A stretch of DNA of 44,309 nucleotides from assembly GCA_029884165.1 (NCBI GenBank), contig JAOUIH010000023.1, positions 1 to 44,309 of the forward strand, in the 5' to 3' direction. Position numbers and translations under genes: made by a program. Of this stretch, positions 33,379-41,662 are shown in pieces. This DNA is from Gammaproteobacteria bacterium (GTDB lineage: Bacteria; Pseudomonadota; Gammaproteobacteria; Steroidobacterales; Woeseiaceae). The number at the start of each line of letters is the position of its first letter. The first letter of the stretch is position 1. The notes beneath the pieces are model-generated. The model saw only the letters and a list, made by a program, of their open reading frames with translations, had not been told where the DNA came from and did not search any database.

Positions 33379-34401
33379 CGTCAGTCGGAGGTGCAGGTCG
33401 GAATCAGGCCGGAATCCCTCGTCATTTCGTTCGTAACGCGTGTAGACGATGTTGGGCGTGAGCCGCAGCTTCGGCGAGCGACGAAACTCTAGGCCCCCGA
33501 TGAACATCGTCGCAGGGGCCGACGGGTCGAACGGCAGGTAGGAAATATTTTCTCCGCGGACGCTCGGCTCGAACAGCCGGTCGATGCGCCCGACGAGCGA
33601 GGCACGTTCTCCCAGGTCGCTGACGACGTATATGGATGCCAGTTCCAGCGGCGGATCGCTCTGCCGGTCCTGGGACGAGTATTGCGCACCCCAGCGCAGC
33701 GACGCGCCGTCAAACGCGGCGAACAGCTGCCAGGTGGTCCGGTCCGTGGGACCCGACAGTTTCTCGTGATCAAGATAGGCATCGACGGTCCAGCGCTCGC
33801 CCGCCGACCAGGTCAGCGCGCCCATGTATTTGCGGCCGTCACCCGACTCGTTGCCGAATTGCAGGCCGGCGCCCGCCATCAGGCGGTAACTCAGCGTGCC
33901 CTCGGCGTTAAGCGGTCCCTGCACGGCCACACCGGTGTCCCGGCTCGCCACGCCCTGCAGGTCCATGGGCGTTCGGGCCAGGTATCGCAGACCCCAGGAT
34001 GCTTCGATCTGGTCGAAAGTCGGCGTCGGCGAGAGCCCGAATACGAAGCGGTGCTCGCCGAAGCGGCGTGCAAGGAACGCGTCTTTGACATCGACCTCGA
34101 CGTCGTAGCTTTCGAATTCGCCGGCCTGGTTCAGTTCGAAGCGGAGCCGCGCATCCCAGGTCCCGGCGAAGCGCGTGTCGAACGTCAGGTAGCCGCGGCG
34201 AATCACGATACCGCGCGATCCCTCTCCGTCCGCGCTGCGGTGACTCGCGACGTAGTACGCATCACCGAACAGCAGCCCACCGACTTCGGCGCCGGCACCC
34301 TGCTGCGGGTGCGTCAGGCTGCACGCCAGCAGCGCCACGGCGGCAAGGCAGGTCTCACGGAACCCGCCAGGCACTGCGCGGGTGGCCGGAGGCTTCTGCA
34401 C
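33358..34401 (-). CDS. OprP/OprO-like outer-membrane porin
   Basis: 347 residues from a GTG at 34401; a longer frame runs into the dehydrogenase gene and is not real. The signal peptide region is FRETCLAAVALLACSLTHPQ with cleavage near GAGA-EVGG. The barrel shows GIVIRRGYLTFDTRFAGTWD, FRFELNQAGEFESYDVEV-like strands, RFVFGLSPTPTFDQIEASWG, KYMGALTWSAGERWTVDAYL and a final RPDSDLHLRLTLFLDHE, as in phosphate-selective porin O/P family proteins. Those carry anions in known cases. A second GTG at 34374 is possible. It follows the PQQ dehydrogenase by 17 nt and probably supplies its substrate across the outer membrane. Confidence 0.85.
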   Translation of the reverse strand: MQKPPATRAVPGGFRETCLAAVALLACSLTHPQQGAGAEVGGLLFGDAYYVASHRSADGEGSRGIVIRRGYLTFDTRFAGTWDARLRFELNQAGEFESYDVEVDVKDAFLARRFGEHRFVFGLSPTPTFDQIEASWGLRYLARTPMDLQGVASRDTGVAVQGPLNAEGTLSYRLMAGAGLQFGNESGDGRKYMGALTWSAGERWTVDAYLDHEKLSGPTDRTTWQLFAAFDGASLRWGAQYSSQDRQSDPPLELASIYVVSDLGERASLVGRIDRLFEPSVRGENISYLPFDPSAPATMFIGGLEFRRSPKLRLTPNIVYTRYERNDEGFRPDSDLHLRLTLFLDHE

Positions 34402-34418
34402 CGACGATCGCGCCGGCG

Positions 34419-36377
34419 TCAGTCCGGCAGCGCGTAGGCTACGACGTAGTCGCCGATCGTCGTTCCCATGCGTCCGTGTCCGCCGGCGGCGATGAGGACA
34501 TATTGCTTGCCGGTCTCCTCGAGATAGTAGGTCATCGGCGTCGCCTGGCCGCCCGCGGGCAGTCTCCCTTCCCACAGGATCTCGCCGTCGTCGAGGTCGA
34601 AAGCCCGCAGGTAGTCGTCCATCGTGGCGCCCATGAATATCAGCCCCCCTGCGGTTACGATCGGGCCGCCCATGCCCGGCACGCCCAGTTCCAGGTTCGG
34701 GACGATCGCAGGCGCAATGTCCTGGATCGTGCCGACGGATCTCCGCCACGCAATCGTGCCGTTTCTCATGTCGACCGCGGTAAGCCACGCCCATGGCGGC
34801 GCAGCGCAGGGCATGTCGATCGGCGACGCCAGCATTTTCCGGCGCATCGCATACGGCGTGCCCGACATCCGCGCGATGTCGTAATCGTCAAATTCGTCCG
34901 AGTCGAGCAAGGCCGCGAGCTCATCACGCGGAATCAGCGCGACCTCCATGGGGACGTCCAGGGAGAACGCGACCGCCAGCTGTCGCTCCGGCTCGAAGGC
35001 CAGGCCGCCCCAGTTCACCCCGCCTGCGAAGCCCGGCATCTCGGCGGTGCCCTCGATGGCCGGCGGCGTGTAGATGCCCTCGGACCTCAGCGCGGCGATC
35101 TTCTTCCGGCAGGAACGCTCGTCGAACCAGAACAGGCCCCAGGCATCCTCCTCGGTAACGGCGCTGTGTCGCGCAATGGGCGGCGGCGCAACGGGGAACG
35201 GCTGGGTCGGCGACAGGTGCTCGCCGGCGACGCCGCCCTGCGGCACCGGTCGTTCCTCGATATCGAATACCGGCTCGCCCGTGGCGCGGTCGAAGCTGAA
35301 GATCATGCCCGTCTTGGTTGCCTGCAACACGGCGGAAACGATTTCGCCGTCGTGCTCGAGTTCAACGAGCGTCGGCTGGGACGCCAGGTCGTAATCCCAG
35401 ACGTCATGGTGTACGAGCTGGCGATACCAGGCAACCTCGCCGCTGGCCGCGTGGAGCGCGACGAGCGAGTTCGCGTACAGGTTGTCACCCTCGCGTTCAC
35501 CGCCGTAGAAATCGGGGCTCGGTGAACTCGTCGGCACGTAGACGAGGCCGAGTTCGACATCCGCGGCGAGCGGCGCCCAGGCATTGGCCGACCCGTTCCT
35601 GGCAGCCTCCTCGCTGCGCCAGGTCGAATAAGCAGGATCCTCCGCGGTTCGCGGGATCGGGTCCCAGCGCCAACGCTCGTCGCCGCTCTTCACGTCTATG
35701 CCGCGGACGATGCCGAGTTCCGACTCCACCGAGCGGTTGTCGCCGATGGCCGACCCGATGACGAGCACGTCCCCGACGATGACCGGTGGCGAGGTGATCG
35801 TGTAGTTGACCCAGTCCGACTCCTCGACGCGGACGTCCCTGTCGAGATGGACCTCGCCGCCGTCGCCGAAATCGCTGCAACGCTCGCCGCTGGTTCCGTC
35901 CAGTGCGATGAGTCGCGCGTCGAGCGTGCCGACGAATATGCGGTGGCGGCACGCTGCGCCGGTCGCCGCGCCGGGATCGACCCAGGAGGTGACGCCGCGG
36001 TTGGCTATCTCCGCATGCGGCTTCGTCCGGTCGATCTGCGGATCGTGACGCCAGACTTCGCGGCCGGTAGCGGGATCGAGCGCAATGACGATGCCGCTTC
36101 CCGTCGGGAAGTACAGCAGCCCCTCGACCAGGACCGGATTCGCCTCGAACGCGAACGGCTCACGGTGGCCCTCACCGAGCTCGCCGCTGCGATATCGCCA
36201 CGCCTCCTCCAGTCCCGCGACGTTGTCCCGCGTGATCTGGGCGAGGCTCGAATACTGCATGCCGTGCTGGCTGCCACCGTAATGGGTCCAGCCGGCGGCG
36301 GCGTCCGGCCCCGCCACGGCCGGAGCGGCGCAACACAGCGCCACGCTGCAAAAGGTAGCGGGAAAGATACGTCGCAT
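34419..36377 (-). CDS. Periplasmic PQQ-dependent dehydrogenase (glucose/quinate/shikimate family)
   Basis: 652 residues. The ATG at 36377 has AGGAG 6 nt upstream, which rules out the longer frame to 36419. Signal peptide MRRIFPATFCSVALCCAAPA ahead of VAGPD. The eight-bladed propeller shows WTHYGGSQHGMQYSSLAQIT, TGSGIVIALDPATGREVW, HRIFVGTLDARLIALDGTSG, ITSPPVIVGDVLVIGSAIGD, WYRQLVHHDVWDYDLASQPT and a C-terminal GGPIVTAGGLIFMGATMDDY. The N-terminal membrane helices of E. coli Gcd are missing, so it is a soluble or loosely held enzyme. It oxidises a sugar or polyol and needs PQQ; no PQQ synthesis genes are in the window. Confidence 0.92.
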   Translation of the reverse strand: MRRIFPATFCSVALCCAAPAVAGPDAAAGWTHYGGSQHGMQYSSLAQITRDNVAGLEEAWRYRSGELGEGHREPFAFEANPVLVEGLLYFPTGSGIVIALDPATGREVWRHDPQIDRTKPHAEIANRGVTSWVDPGAATGAACRHRIFVGTLDARLIALDGTSGERCSDFGDGGEVHLDRDVRVEESDWVNYTITSPPVIVGDVLVIGSAIGDNRSVESELGIVRGIDVKSGDERWRWDPIPRTAEDPAYSTWRSEEAARNGSANAWAPLAADVELGLVYVPTSSPSPDFYGGEREGDNLYANSLVALHAASGEVAWYRQLVHHDVWDYDLASQPTLVELEHDGEIVSAVLQATKTGMIFSFDRATGEPVFDIEERPVPQGGVAGEHLSPTQPFPVAPPPIARHSAVTEEDAWGLFWFDERSCRKKIAALRSEGIYTPPAIEGTAEMPGFAGGVNWGGLAFEPERQLAVAFSLDVPMEVALIPRDELAALLDSDEFDDYDIARMSGTPYAMRRKMLASPIDMPCAAPPWAWLTAVDMRNGTIAWRRSVGTIQDIAPAIVPNLELGVPGMGGPIVTAGGLIFMGATMDDYLRAFDLDDGEILWEGRLPAGGQATPMTYYLEETGKQYVLIAAGGHGRMGTTIGDYVVAYALPD

Positions 36378-36779
36378 GGCGGGCTCCTGTGGTCCGTTGT
36401 TCATCGGGACTTGCTGCACACCCGGTGGCCGGAAAGTCTGTTGCGAGAGGATCGTGCAATATTCGAGGCAATCTTCAAATGTGACAGGCGCGCTGACGGC
36501 CCGTGGCGATCCCGGGGATCGATGCCTCGCGGGTCGGACCGGCGAGCCCGCGATCGTCCGGGCCGCAACGCGGATCTCGCCGGCCTTGCGGTTACGGGCT
36601 GTTCCCGGCTCCGGCGCGGGTTCGGGTCGCTCCGGTTTCTTATGTTAAGTGTATTGGCTCGGTAACACGACGGTATTTTGCTCTCGAGGCGCTGCGTTTG
36701 GTACCGTGTCCCGACCGCTCCGAATCGGCCCGAGAGCCGATCGAGGAGCAGAGCGATAACTCAGTGAGGGGAAATTCCG
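36378..36779. other. 402-bp divergent intergenic region
   Basis: No gene is seen. It must hold promoters for the PQQ dehydrogenase (minus) and the protease operon (plus), but I find no convincing -35/-10 pair. It contains a palindrome, CGATCCC-G-GGGATCG, at 36507-36521 and a 6-bp inverted repeat, ATCGGC/GCCGAT, at 36724-36741 in the protease-operon leader. Confidence 0.5.
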
Positions 36780-37187
36780 ATGAAGACCACAGCCAAGGTG
36801 GCTGGCGTCCTGACCTGCGCGGCGCTCGTCGCTGCGCTCGTCCTGACGACCGGCCAGCAAGACAGTGCTGCAGGCCTGGCCGGCATTGCGGCAGGCATGC
36901 ATTTCACGAACCCGGACGGCTCGGCGCGCATGCCGACCGAGGAAGAGCGTGCCGCACTCGCGGAGGCATTCCAGGCAAACATCGCGGAACTGACCAGGAA
37001 CCGCAAGATGCCGCAGGGCTCGAGCCGCGCGGCGAGCGGCGCCGAGACCGCGGTCGTCGGTGCGAAGAGCCTGCGCTTCCTCGTCGTCGGCGTGGACGAG
37101 AACGGTCAGCCGACCTTCGATCACGCTGCGATGGATGAGGCCGGCCATATCGACACCAGCCCCGCCAACGAACTGCCGGAGATGTGA
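36780..37187 (+). CDS. Small exported protein, partner of the downstream metalloprotease
   Basis: 135 residues. Signal peptide MKTTAKVAGVLTCAALVAAL ahead of VLTTGQQ. The mature part includes GMHFTNPDGSARMPTEEERA, a helix ALAEAFQANIAELTRNR, then VVGAKSLRFLVVGVDENGQP and an acidic tail ending in ANELPEM. No family is recognised with confidence. It lies within 2 nt of the metalloprotease start and is surely coupled; it could be an inhibitor, chaperone or substrate, which is inference from position only. Confidence 0.75.
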   Translation: MKTTAKVAGVLTCAALVAALVLTTGQQDSAAGLAGIAAGMHFTNPDGSARMPTEEERAALAEAFQANIAELTRNRKMPQGSSRAASGAETAVVGAKSLRFLVVGVDENGQPTFDHAAMDEAGHIDTSPANELPEM

Positions 37188-37189
37188 TC

Positions 37190-38983
37190 ATGACAAAAAA
37201 TACATTTCTGACGAGCGCAGCGGTGACCCTGGTTTCGCTGCTGCCGTTTTCCGGCGCGATGGCCCAGAACGGACCGGTCGAGGTCGGCAACTTTACGATC
37301 AACATCGTCGACCCGATTCCGAGCCTCGGTTTCAGTGACACGACTCCTGCTGCGCCGGTCGGCGGCAACGCGGGTACGACGGTCGGCGAACAGCGCTTGA
37401 ACGCGTACAAGAAGGCGGTCGAGCTGTGGGAGGAGATCCTCGGCGTCGACGTTCGCGTCGTGCTCCAGGCCACCTTCGTTCCGCTGTCCTGCACCGCGAC
37501 GGGCGGCGTGCTCGGCGCGGCCGGCGCGATCAACGTGTTCCGTGACTTCGACGGGCCGAGCTTCCCGAGAACATGGTACGGTGGCGCACTCGCCAACGAG
37601 CTCGCCGGTGAAGACCTCAACGGGACCGAGCCGGATCCTGGTTTCCTGACGGACCCCTTCAACGACGAGATCGTATCCCTGTTCAACAGCGAACTCGGCA
37701 AGCCCGGCTGCCTCGAGAACAGCGGCTGGTACTACGGGCTCGACAACAACAATCCGCCGGGCACGATCGACTTCCTGGCGGTCCTGCTGCACGAGGTCGG
37801 CCACGGCCTCGGCTTCCAGAACTTCGCGGACGACGCGACCGGTGAGAACTTCCTCGGTTTCCCGGACCAGTGGTCGCGGTTCCAGCGCGATAACGTGCTG
37901 GCGGGCAAGCACTGGGACCAGATGATCGACATCGAGCGGGGCTTCTCGGCCGCGAATGGCCCGAACCTGGTCTGGACCGGGCCGCGCGTTACCGCCGAGG
38001 CGCCGAACGTGCTGGGGCCGTCGCGCGTGATTCTCGTCAACGCACCGGCAGGCCTCGCCGGCACCGAGCTGCCCTACGGCACCGCCGGCTTCGGCCCCGC
38101 CGTGCCGGCCGCCGGCCTGACGGGGGATGTCGTGCTGGCGAACGACGGCGTCAACGCAGGCAGCGACGCCTGCGAGCCGATTGTCAATGTTGCCGATATT
38201 GCGGGAAACATCGCACTGATCGATCGCGGCACATGTGCGTTCGTGCTCAAGGCACAGAATGCCGAGGCAGCCGGCGCAGTCGGCGTCATCATCGCCAATA
38301 ACCAGCCGGGCGACACGCCGATCGGCCTGGGCGGCAGTGGCGTCGTCAACATACCGACCGTCAGCGTGACGCTGGGCGGCGGCGCGTTACTGCGCGAGTC
38401 TGCGGACACCAATGTCACCGTCGGCGCGCCGGCCGGCGACGGCTCGCTGTCCGGCACGGACGGCAACGGGCTCGTCAAGCTGTACGCGCCCTTCCCGGTT
38501 CAGCCGGGTTCCAGCGTGGCGCACTTCGACGTGTCCGCTACGCCGAACCTGCTGATGGAACCGTCGATCAACAGCGATCTCGCGCCGGCCAATCCCGCCA
38601 TTGGCGTCGACCTGACCGACGAGCTGCTGCTGGACATCGGCTGGGACGGCACGATCAGCTGCCCCGTCGATGCCAACCGGTCGCCGACGGTCAACATCTT
38701 CGGCTGCGACACCGGCGTGCCCAACCGGCAAGGCACGTACACCGTGATCCCGTCGAAGACCTGGGCGCCCGGCCAGTTCGGCGCGGTCGCCGGCGGCTGC
38801 TACATCGCCGACGTGGTCGACTCCTGCTTACCGCTCATCGATATCAATGGCGGCGGCGGGCAGTATGAGAGCTGCATAGCGCAGGTGACCTCCGACCTGA
38901 AACAGCAGGGCCTGCTGTCGAAGAACGAGGCCGGCGCCATCCGGTCCTGCGCGACCTTCGTAGCGCCGCTCCTGAACCCCTAG
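37190..38983 (+). CDS. Secreted PA-domain zinc metalloprotease
   Basis: 597 residues from the ATG at 37190, 8 nt after a GGAG; a GTG at 37184 overlaps the upstream stop and is less likely. Signal peptide MTKNTFLTSAAVTLVSLLPF ahead of SGAMA. The catalytic motif HEVGHGLGFQN is at residues 201-211; the third metzincin position is Asn rather than His or Asp. The PA (protease-associated) domain, residues about 310-395, has GNIALIDRGTCAFVLKAQNA and AGAVGVIIANNQPGD. The C-terminal 110 residues hold several Cys. Family call is firm; substrate is unknown. Confidence 0.88.
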   Translation: MTKNTFLTSAAVTLVSLLPFSGAMAQNGPVEVGNFTINIVDPIPSLGFSDTTPAAPVGGNAGTTVGEQRLNAYKKAVELWEEILGVDVRVVLQATFVPLSCTATGGVLGAAGAINVFRDFDGPSFPRTWYGGALANELAGEDLNGTEPDPGFLTDPFNDEIVSLFNSELGKPGCLENSGWYYGLDNNNPPGTIDFLAVLLHEVGHGLGFQNFADDATGENFLGFPDQWSRFQRDNVLAGKHWDQMIDIERGFSAANGPNLVWTGPRVTAEAPNVLGPSRVILVNAPAGLAGTELPYGTAGFGPAVPAAGLTGDVVLANDGVNAGSDACEPIVNVADIAGNIALIDRGTCAFVLKAQNAEAAGAVGVIIANNQPGDTPIGLGGSGVVNIPTVSVTLGGGALLRESADTNVTVGAPAGDGSLSGTDGNGLVKLYAPFPVQPGSSVAHFDVSATPNLLMEPSINSDLAPANPAIGVDLTDELLLDIGWDGTISCPVDANRSPTVNIFGCDTGVPNRQGTYTVIPSKTWAPGQFGAVAGGCYIADVVDSCLPLIDINGGGGQYESCIAQVTSDLKQQGLLSKNEAGAIRSCATFVAPLLNP

Positions 38984-39012
38984 GTTCCAGGGTCTCGCGC
39001 GGTCGAAAGAAG

Positions 39013-39043
39013 ACCGGCGCCCTACGGGGCGCCGGTTTTTTTT
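39013..39043 (+). terminator. Strong intrinsic terminator after the metalloprotease gene
   Basis: Perfect 10-bp stem ACCGGCGCCC (39013-39022) / GGGCGCCGGT (39027-39036) with a TACG tetraloop closed by C-G, followed by eight T (39036-39043). It lies 30 nt after the stop. This is the clearest terminator in the window. Confidence 0.92.
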
Positions 39044-39103
39044 CGCGCTGCTGCGCGGGCCAGGCTCCGGCCCCGGGCGGCGCGCCAGCAGACGCAGGGC
39101 GCC

Positions 39104-39796
39104 TTACAGCTCCTCCATCCAGTCGGGATACTCCCCGTAGTCGTCCGGATCGACGATCTCGACGGTGCCACGCGGCGGCTCCGGCTCCTCGTACTCGTAG
39201 TCGGCGGCGTCGCTCCACTCCGGGTCATCCTCGCCGTCCGCGCCGTCGCTGTCCGGGCCCGGCGCCGCCGTGTCGCCGCCATCGGCGCCGACCAGCAGCT
39301 CGATACCGATACGGAGCACGGAGTATTCGAACACCTGGCCGTTTGGCAGACGCACCTTGATCAGCATGGTGTTCGTCGGCGTGCCAAGCACGTGCAGATA
39401 ATCCGAGAACCACACGAGCGCATACTGGCCCTCTGCATTCACGACCTTGAGCATCCCGCCGGGCGCCAGGTCGTGCCAGAGATCGAGACTGCCCTTCGGC
39501 CCCCAGATGGCGTTCCAGGCGGCGTTGCCGAAGTCGACGCTGTAGGTCATCGGGTCGCGGCAGGCCGCGCAGTCGAGCGTCGGGTAGTTGCGGGAAAACG
39601 GGTCGTCCGAGACGAGGTCCTCGGGGACCGTTTCGGACTCCGCGGCCGGGTCGGATTCGCCGGCGCCGCCGCCGGACTGCGTGGCTATCGGGTCGCGCTC
39701 TTCCTCGAATTCCTCGAGGGTCAGTGCCGGGCCCGGACGGGACGCCAGCAGCAGGACCGTGAACAGGGACACCGGGATCAGAAGGCTCTTATGCAT
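39104..39796 (-). CDS. Acidic exported protein of unknown function
   Basis: 230 residues. Signal peptide MHKSLLIPVSLFTVLLLASR. An acidic linker (residues about 26-66) is followed by a folded core with LDCAACRDPMTYSVDFGNAA (a CxxC), WGPKGSLDLWHDLAPGGMLK and LPNGQVFEYSVLRIGIELLV, then a very acidic tail ending in DYGEYPDWMEEL. No family is recognised. Its ATG overlaps the end of the upstream membrane-protein gene by 8 nt, so the two work together or are at least cotranslated. Confidence 0.78.
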   Translation of the reverse strand: MHKSLLIPVSLFTVLLLASRPGPALTLEEFEEERDPIATQSGGGAGESDPAAESETVPEDLVSDDPFSRNYPTLDCAACRDPMTYSVDFGNAAWNAIWGPKGSLDLWHDLAPGGMLKVVNAEGQYALVWFSDYLHVLGTPTNTMLIKVRLPNGQVFEYSVLRIGIELLVGADGGDTAAPGPDSDGADGEDDPEWSDAADYEYEEPEPPRGTVEIVDPDDYGEYPDWMEEL

Positions 39797-40532
39797 TGTC
39801 GAGCCCTCCTATCGTCGGTGCGCCGATCACCTCGCGCTGCACCTCCTGCATCCTGCGCAGCAACTCCGCGGCCTGCCGCCTGAGGCGCCGGATCTCCTGG
39901 TCGGGGTTCGGCAGTTCGGTCCGGATCCGCTGCTCCCACAGCACGACATCCGCCGGGCCCGCGCCCAGCTTGTCGGCGACGACGCTCAGCACGTACTGCT
40001 CGCGCAGCGCGCGAGCCAGCGGCCGGCCGTCGATCGCGACCGGGTAAGGGCTGGCATTCCGAAAGACCTGCAGCGCCTCGGGCCGCCCGGACAGGGCGGC
40101 CGCCCGCAGGATGTACTCGAGTGAGCGCGCCTCGTCCTGCCGCCGGAATCGCATGCCGAGCACTTCGGCCGCCTTGGCGTCGCTGTAGGCGAGCAGCGCG
40201 AGCGTCTCGCTGTCGTAGCTTTCGTAAGGGTGCGAACCGACGGCCTCGTAGCTGACCGGCCCGAAAGGATCTGCGCGGTCGCGGCCGGATCGGGCGACAT
40301 CAGGGCTCTCGGGTACCGCGCGAGAGCCTGCCGCTCGGCCGCCATCTCCGGCCGCAGGCACCGTTTCGGGTTGCGGCGGCCGCTCCGCCTGCAATGGCTG
40401 GCTTGCGGCAGGAGGCGGCTGTACCGTCCCGGTTGCGCCATGCTGCAGGCCGGTATCGGGGCCACGAATGACCAGCACCGTCCCCAGTGCGAGAACGGCG
40501 CACACCATTATCCATTCGACTGATCTACTCAC
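39789..40532 (-). CDS. Single-span membrane protein of unknown function
   Basis: 247 residues from a GTG at 40532 preceded by GGGAGGG at about 7 nt. One N-terminal membrane helix (WIMVCAVLALGTVLVIRG) anchors a long Pro/Gln-rich linker (residues about 27-85). The C-terminal domain is helical: TLALLAYSDAKAAEVLGMRF, ARSLEYILRAAALSGRPEAL and a terminal coiled-coil-like EIRRLRRQAAELLRRMQEVQ. The middle helices vaguely resemble Sel1/TPR repeats, too few to call. Coupled to the acidic exported protein downstream. Confidence 0.75.
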   Translation of the reverse strand: MSRSVEWIMVCAVLALGTVLVIRGPDTGLQHGATGTVQPPPAASQPLQAERPPQPETVPAAGDGGRAAGSRAVPESPDVARSGRDRADPFGPVSYEAVGSHPYESYDSETLALLAYSDAKAAEVLGMRFRRQDEARSLEYILRAAALSGRPEALQVFRNASPYPVAIDGRPLARALREQYVLSVVADKLGAGPADVVLWEQRIRTELPNPDQEIRRLRRQAAELLRRMQEVQREVIGAPTIGGLDNA

Positions 40533-40712
40533 CTGGCGTCCCTCCCTGGATTGAAGTGAAGATCGGGGCCGCCCGGCGTGTTCGGGCGAGCGGCCTTGTC
40601 GCATTCAACGCGCGGGGGCCTGGCCGGGCAACAGCCGTTTCCGGTCGAACCGGCCGGATTCGGCCACTTCGGCAGTCGGCTCGAGCGCCGCCACGCGGAT
40701 ACCGTCGCCGCC

Positions 40713-40728
40713 GATGATGACCATCATC
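40713..40728. promoter_or_regulatory. Palindrome GATGATG-AC-CATCATC, possible operator
   Basis: Perfect 7-bp arms with a 2-bp centre, about 85 bp upstream of the putative SDR promoter. The size and symmetry suit a dimeric GntR- or LacI-type repressor, but no regulator gene is adjacent. Confidence 0.4.
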
Positions 40729-40796
40729 CGGTGCGCGTTGCGATCGGCCGCAGGCCGGGCCGGGGACCGGCGCAATTTTTCGGTGCGTGGCAATTG

Positions 40797-40805
40797 TGCT
40801 TAACT
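40797..40805 (+). promoter_or_regulatory. Extended -10 promoter for the SDR operon
   Basis: TG at 40797-40798, one base, TTAACT at 40800-40805; a poor -35 (TTTTCG, 40777-40782) lies 17 bp upstream. Expected leader about 25 nt, with AGGAG before the ATG at 40837. Confidence 0.4.
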
Positions 40806-40836
40806 ACCGGCGGAGTCCGGCTACGGGAGCAGGAGA

Positions 40837-41601
40837 ATGCGCGGCCTGAAAGGCAAGAACGTCATCGTCACCGGCGGGGCGAGCGGCATCGGGCAGGCGA
40901 CCGCCGCGCGCTTTCTCGAGGAAGGCTGCTCGGTCTGCGTCATCGATTCGGGCGCCACGGCGCGGGAGCGTGTCGGGCGCGAGCTGCCGGGGCTCGCCGG
41001 AATCATCGCCGCCGACGTGTCGAAGCTGGCCGAGGTGCGCGCGGCCTTCGCCGAGGCAATCGAGCGCATGGGTTCGGTCGACGTGCTGATCAACAACGCG
41101 GGCATCAGCATCCGTCACGACTTCCTCGACATCACGCCAGAGGAATGGGACCGGGTCGTGGACGTGAACCTGAAGGGTGTTTTCTACATGGCGCAGGCAG
41201 CGGCGCGCCACATGATGGAGCGCGGCAGCGGCGTCATCCTCAATACGGCGTCGACGGCCGGCACGACCGGCTACCCGCACTATGCCGACTACAGCGCGAG
41301 CAAGGGCGGTGTGATCGCGCTGACGCTCGCGATGTCGCTCGAGCTGGCGCCGGTCGTGCGGGTCAACGCGATCTCGCCCGGCTACGTGCTCACGCCGATG
41401 CAGCGCGCGGAGTACAGCGACGAGATGCTGGCCGCCGTCAACCGCAAGATTCCGCTGGGGCGGCATGCGAAGCCGGAGGAGATCGCCGCACTGTTCGCCT
41501 TCCTCGCGTCCGGGGATGCCGCGTTCGCGACCGGCCAGGTGTACGTGATGGACGGCGCGGAGACCACCGGCGGCCTGTGCAGCCAGTGGGCGCACGAGTA
41601 G
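40837..41601 (+). CDS. SDR family oxidoreductase
   Basis: 254 residues, classical short-chain dehydrogenase. Cofactor loop TGGASGIGQ, ADVSK, structural NNAG in VLINNAGIS, catalytic Ser in LNTASTAGTTG, Tyr-x3-Lys in YADYSASKGG, then ISPGYVLTPM and MDGAETTGG. Asp at the end of strand 2 (VIDSGA) points to NAD(H). Ends with GLCSQWAHE. The substrate is not readable; sugar, polyol or hydroxy-acid oxidation is common in the group. Followed by a second SDR 61 nt downstream. Confidence 0.93.
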   Translation: MRGLKGKNVIVTGGASGIGQATAARFLEEGCSVCVIDSGATARERVGRELPGLAGIIAADVSKLAEVRAAFAEAIERMGSVDVLINNAGISIRHDFLDITPEEWDRVVDVNLKGVFYMAQAAARHMMERGSGVILNTASTAGTTGYPHYADYSASKGGVIALTLAMSLELAPVVRVNAISPGYVLTPMQRAEYSDEMLAAVNRKIPLGRHAKPEEIAALFAFLASGDAAFATGQVYVMDGAETTGGLCSQWAHE

Positions 41602-41662
41602 TTACGGAGCGATGCGCCGCACCGCGTCGGTCGCCGGGGAACCAAGCAACGAGGGGAAAGAG

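Larger units (their letters stand above)
40533..40836. other. 304-bp divergent intergenic region upstream of the SDR operon
   Basis: Holds a 16-bp palindrome (40713-40728) and an extended -10 element (40797-40805) in front of the SDR genes. I see no gene in it. Confidence 0.5.

Noticed and set aside
34402-34794. N-terminal extension of the porin frame
   Set aside because: It overlaps the PQQ dehydrogenase coding region and is Arg/Gly-rich with no signal peptide until after 34401.
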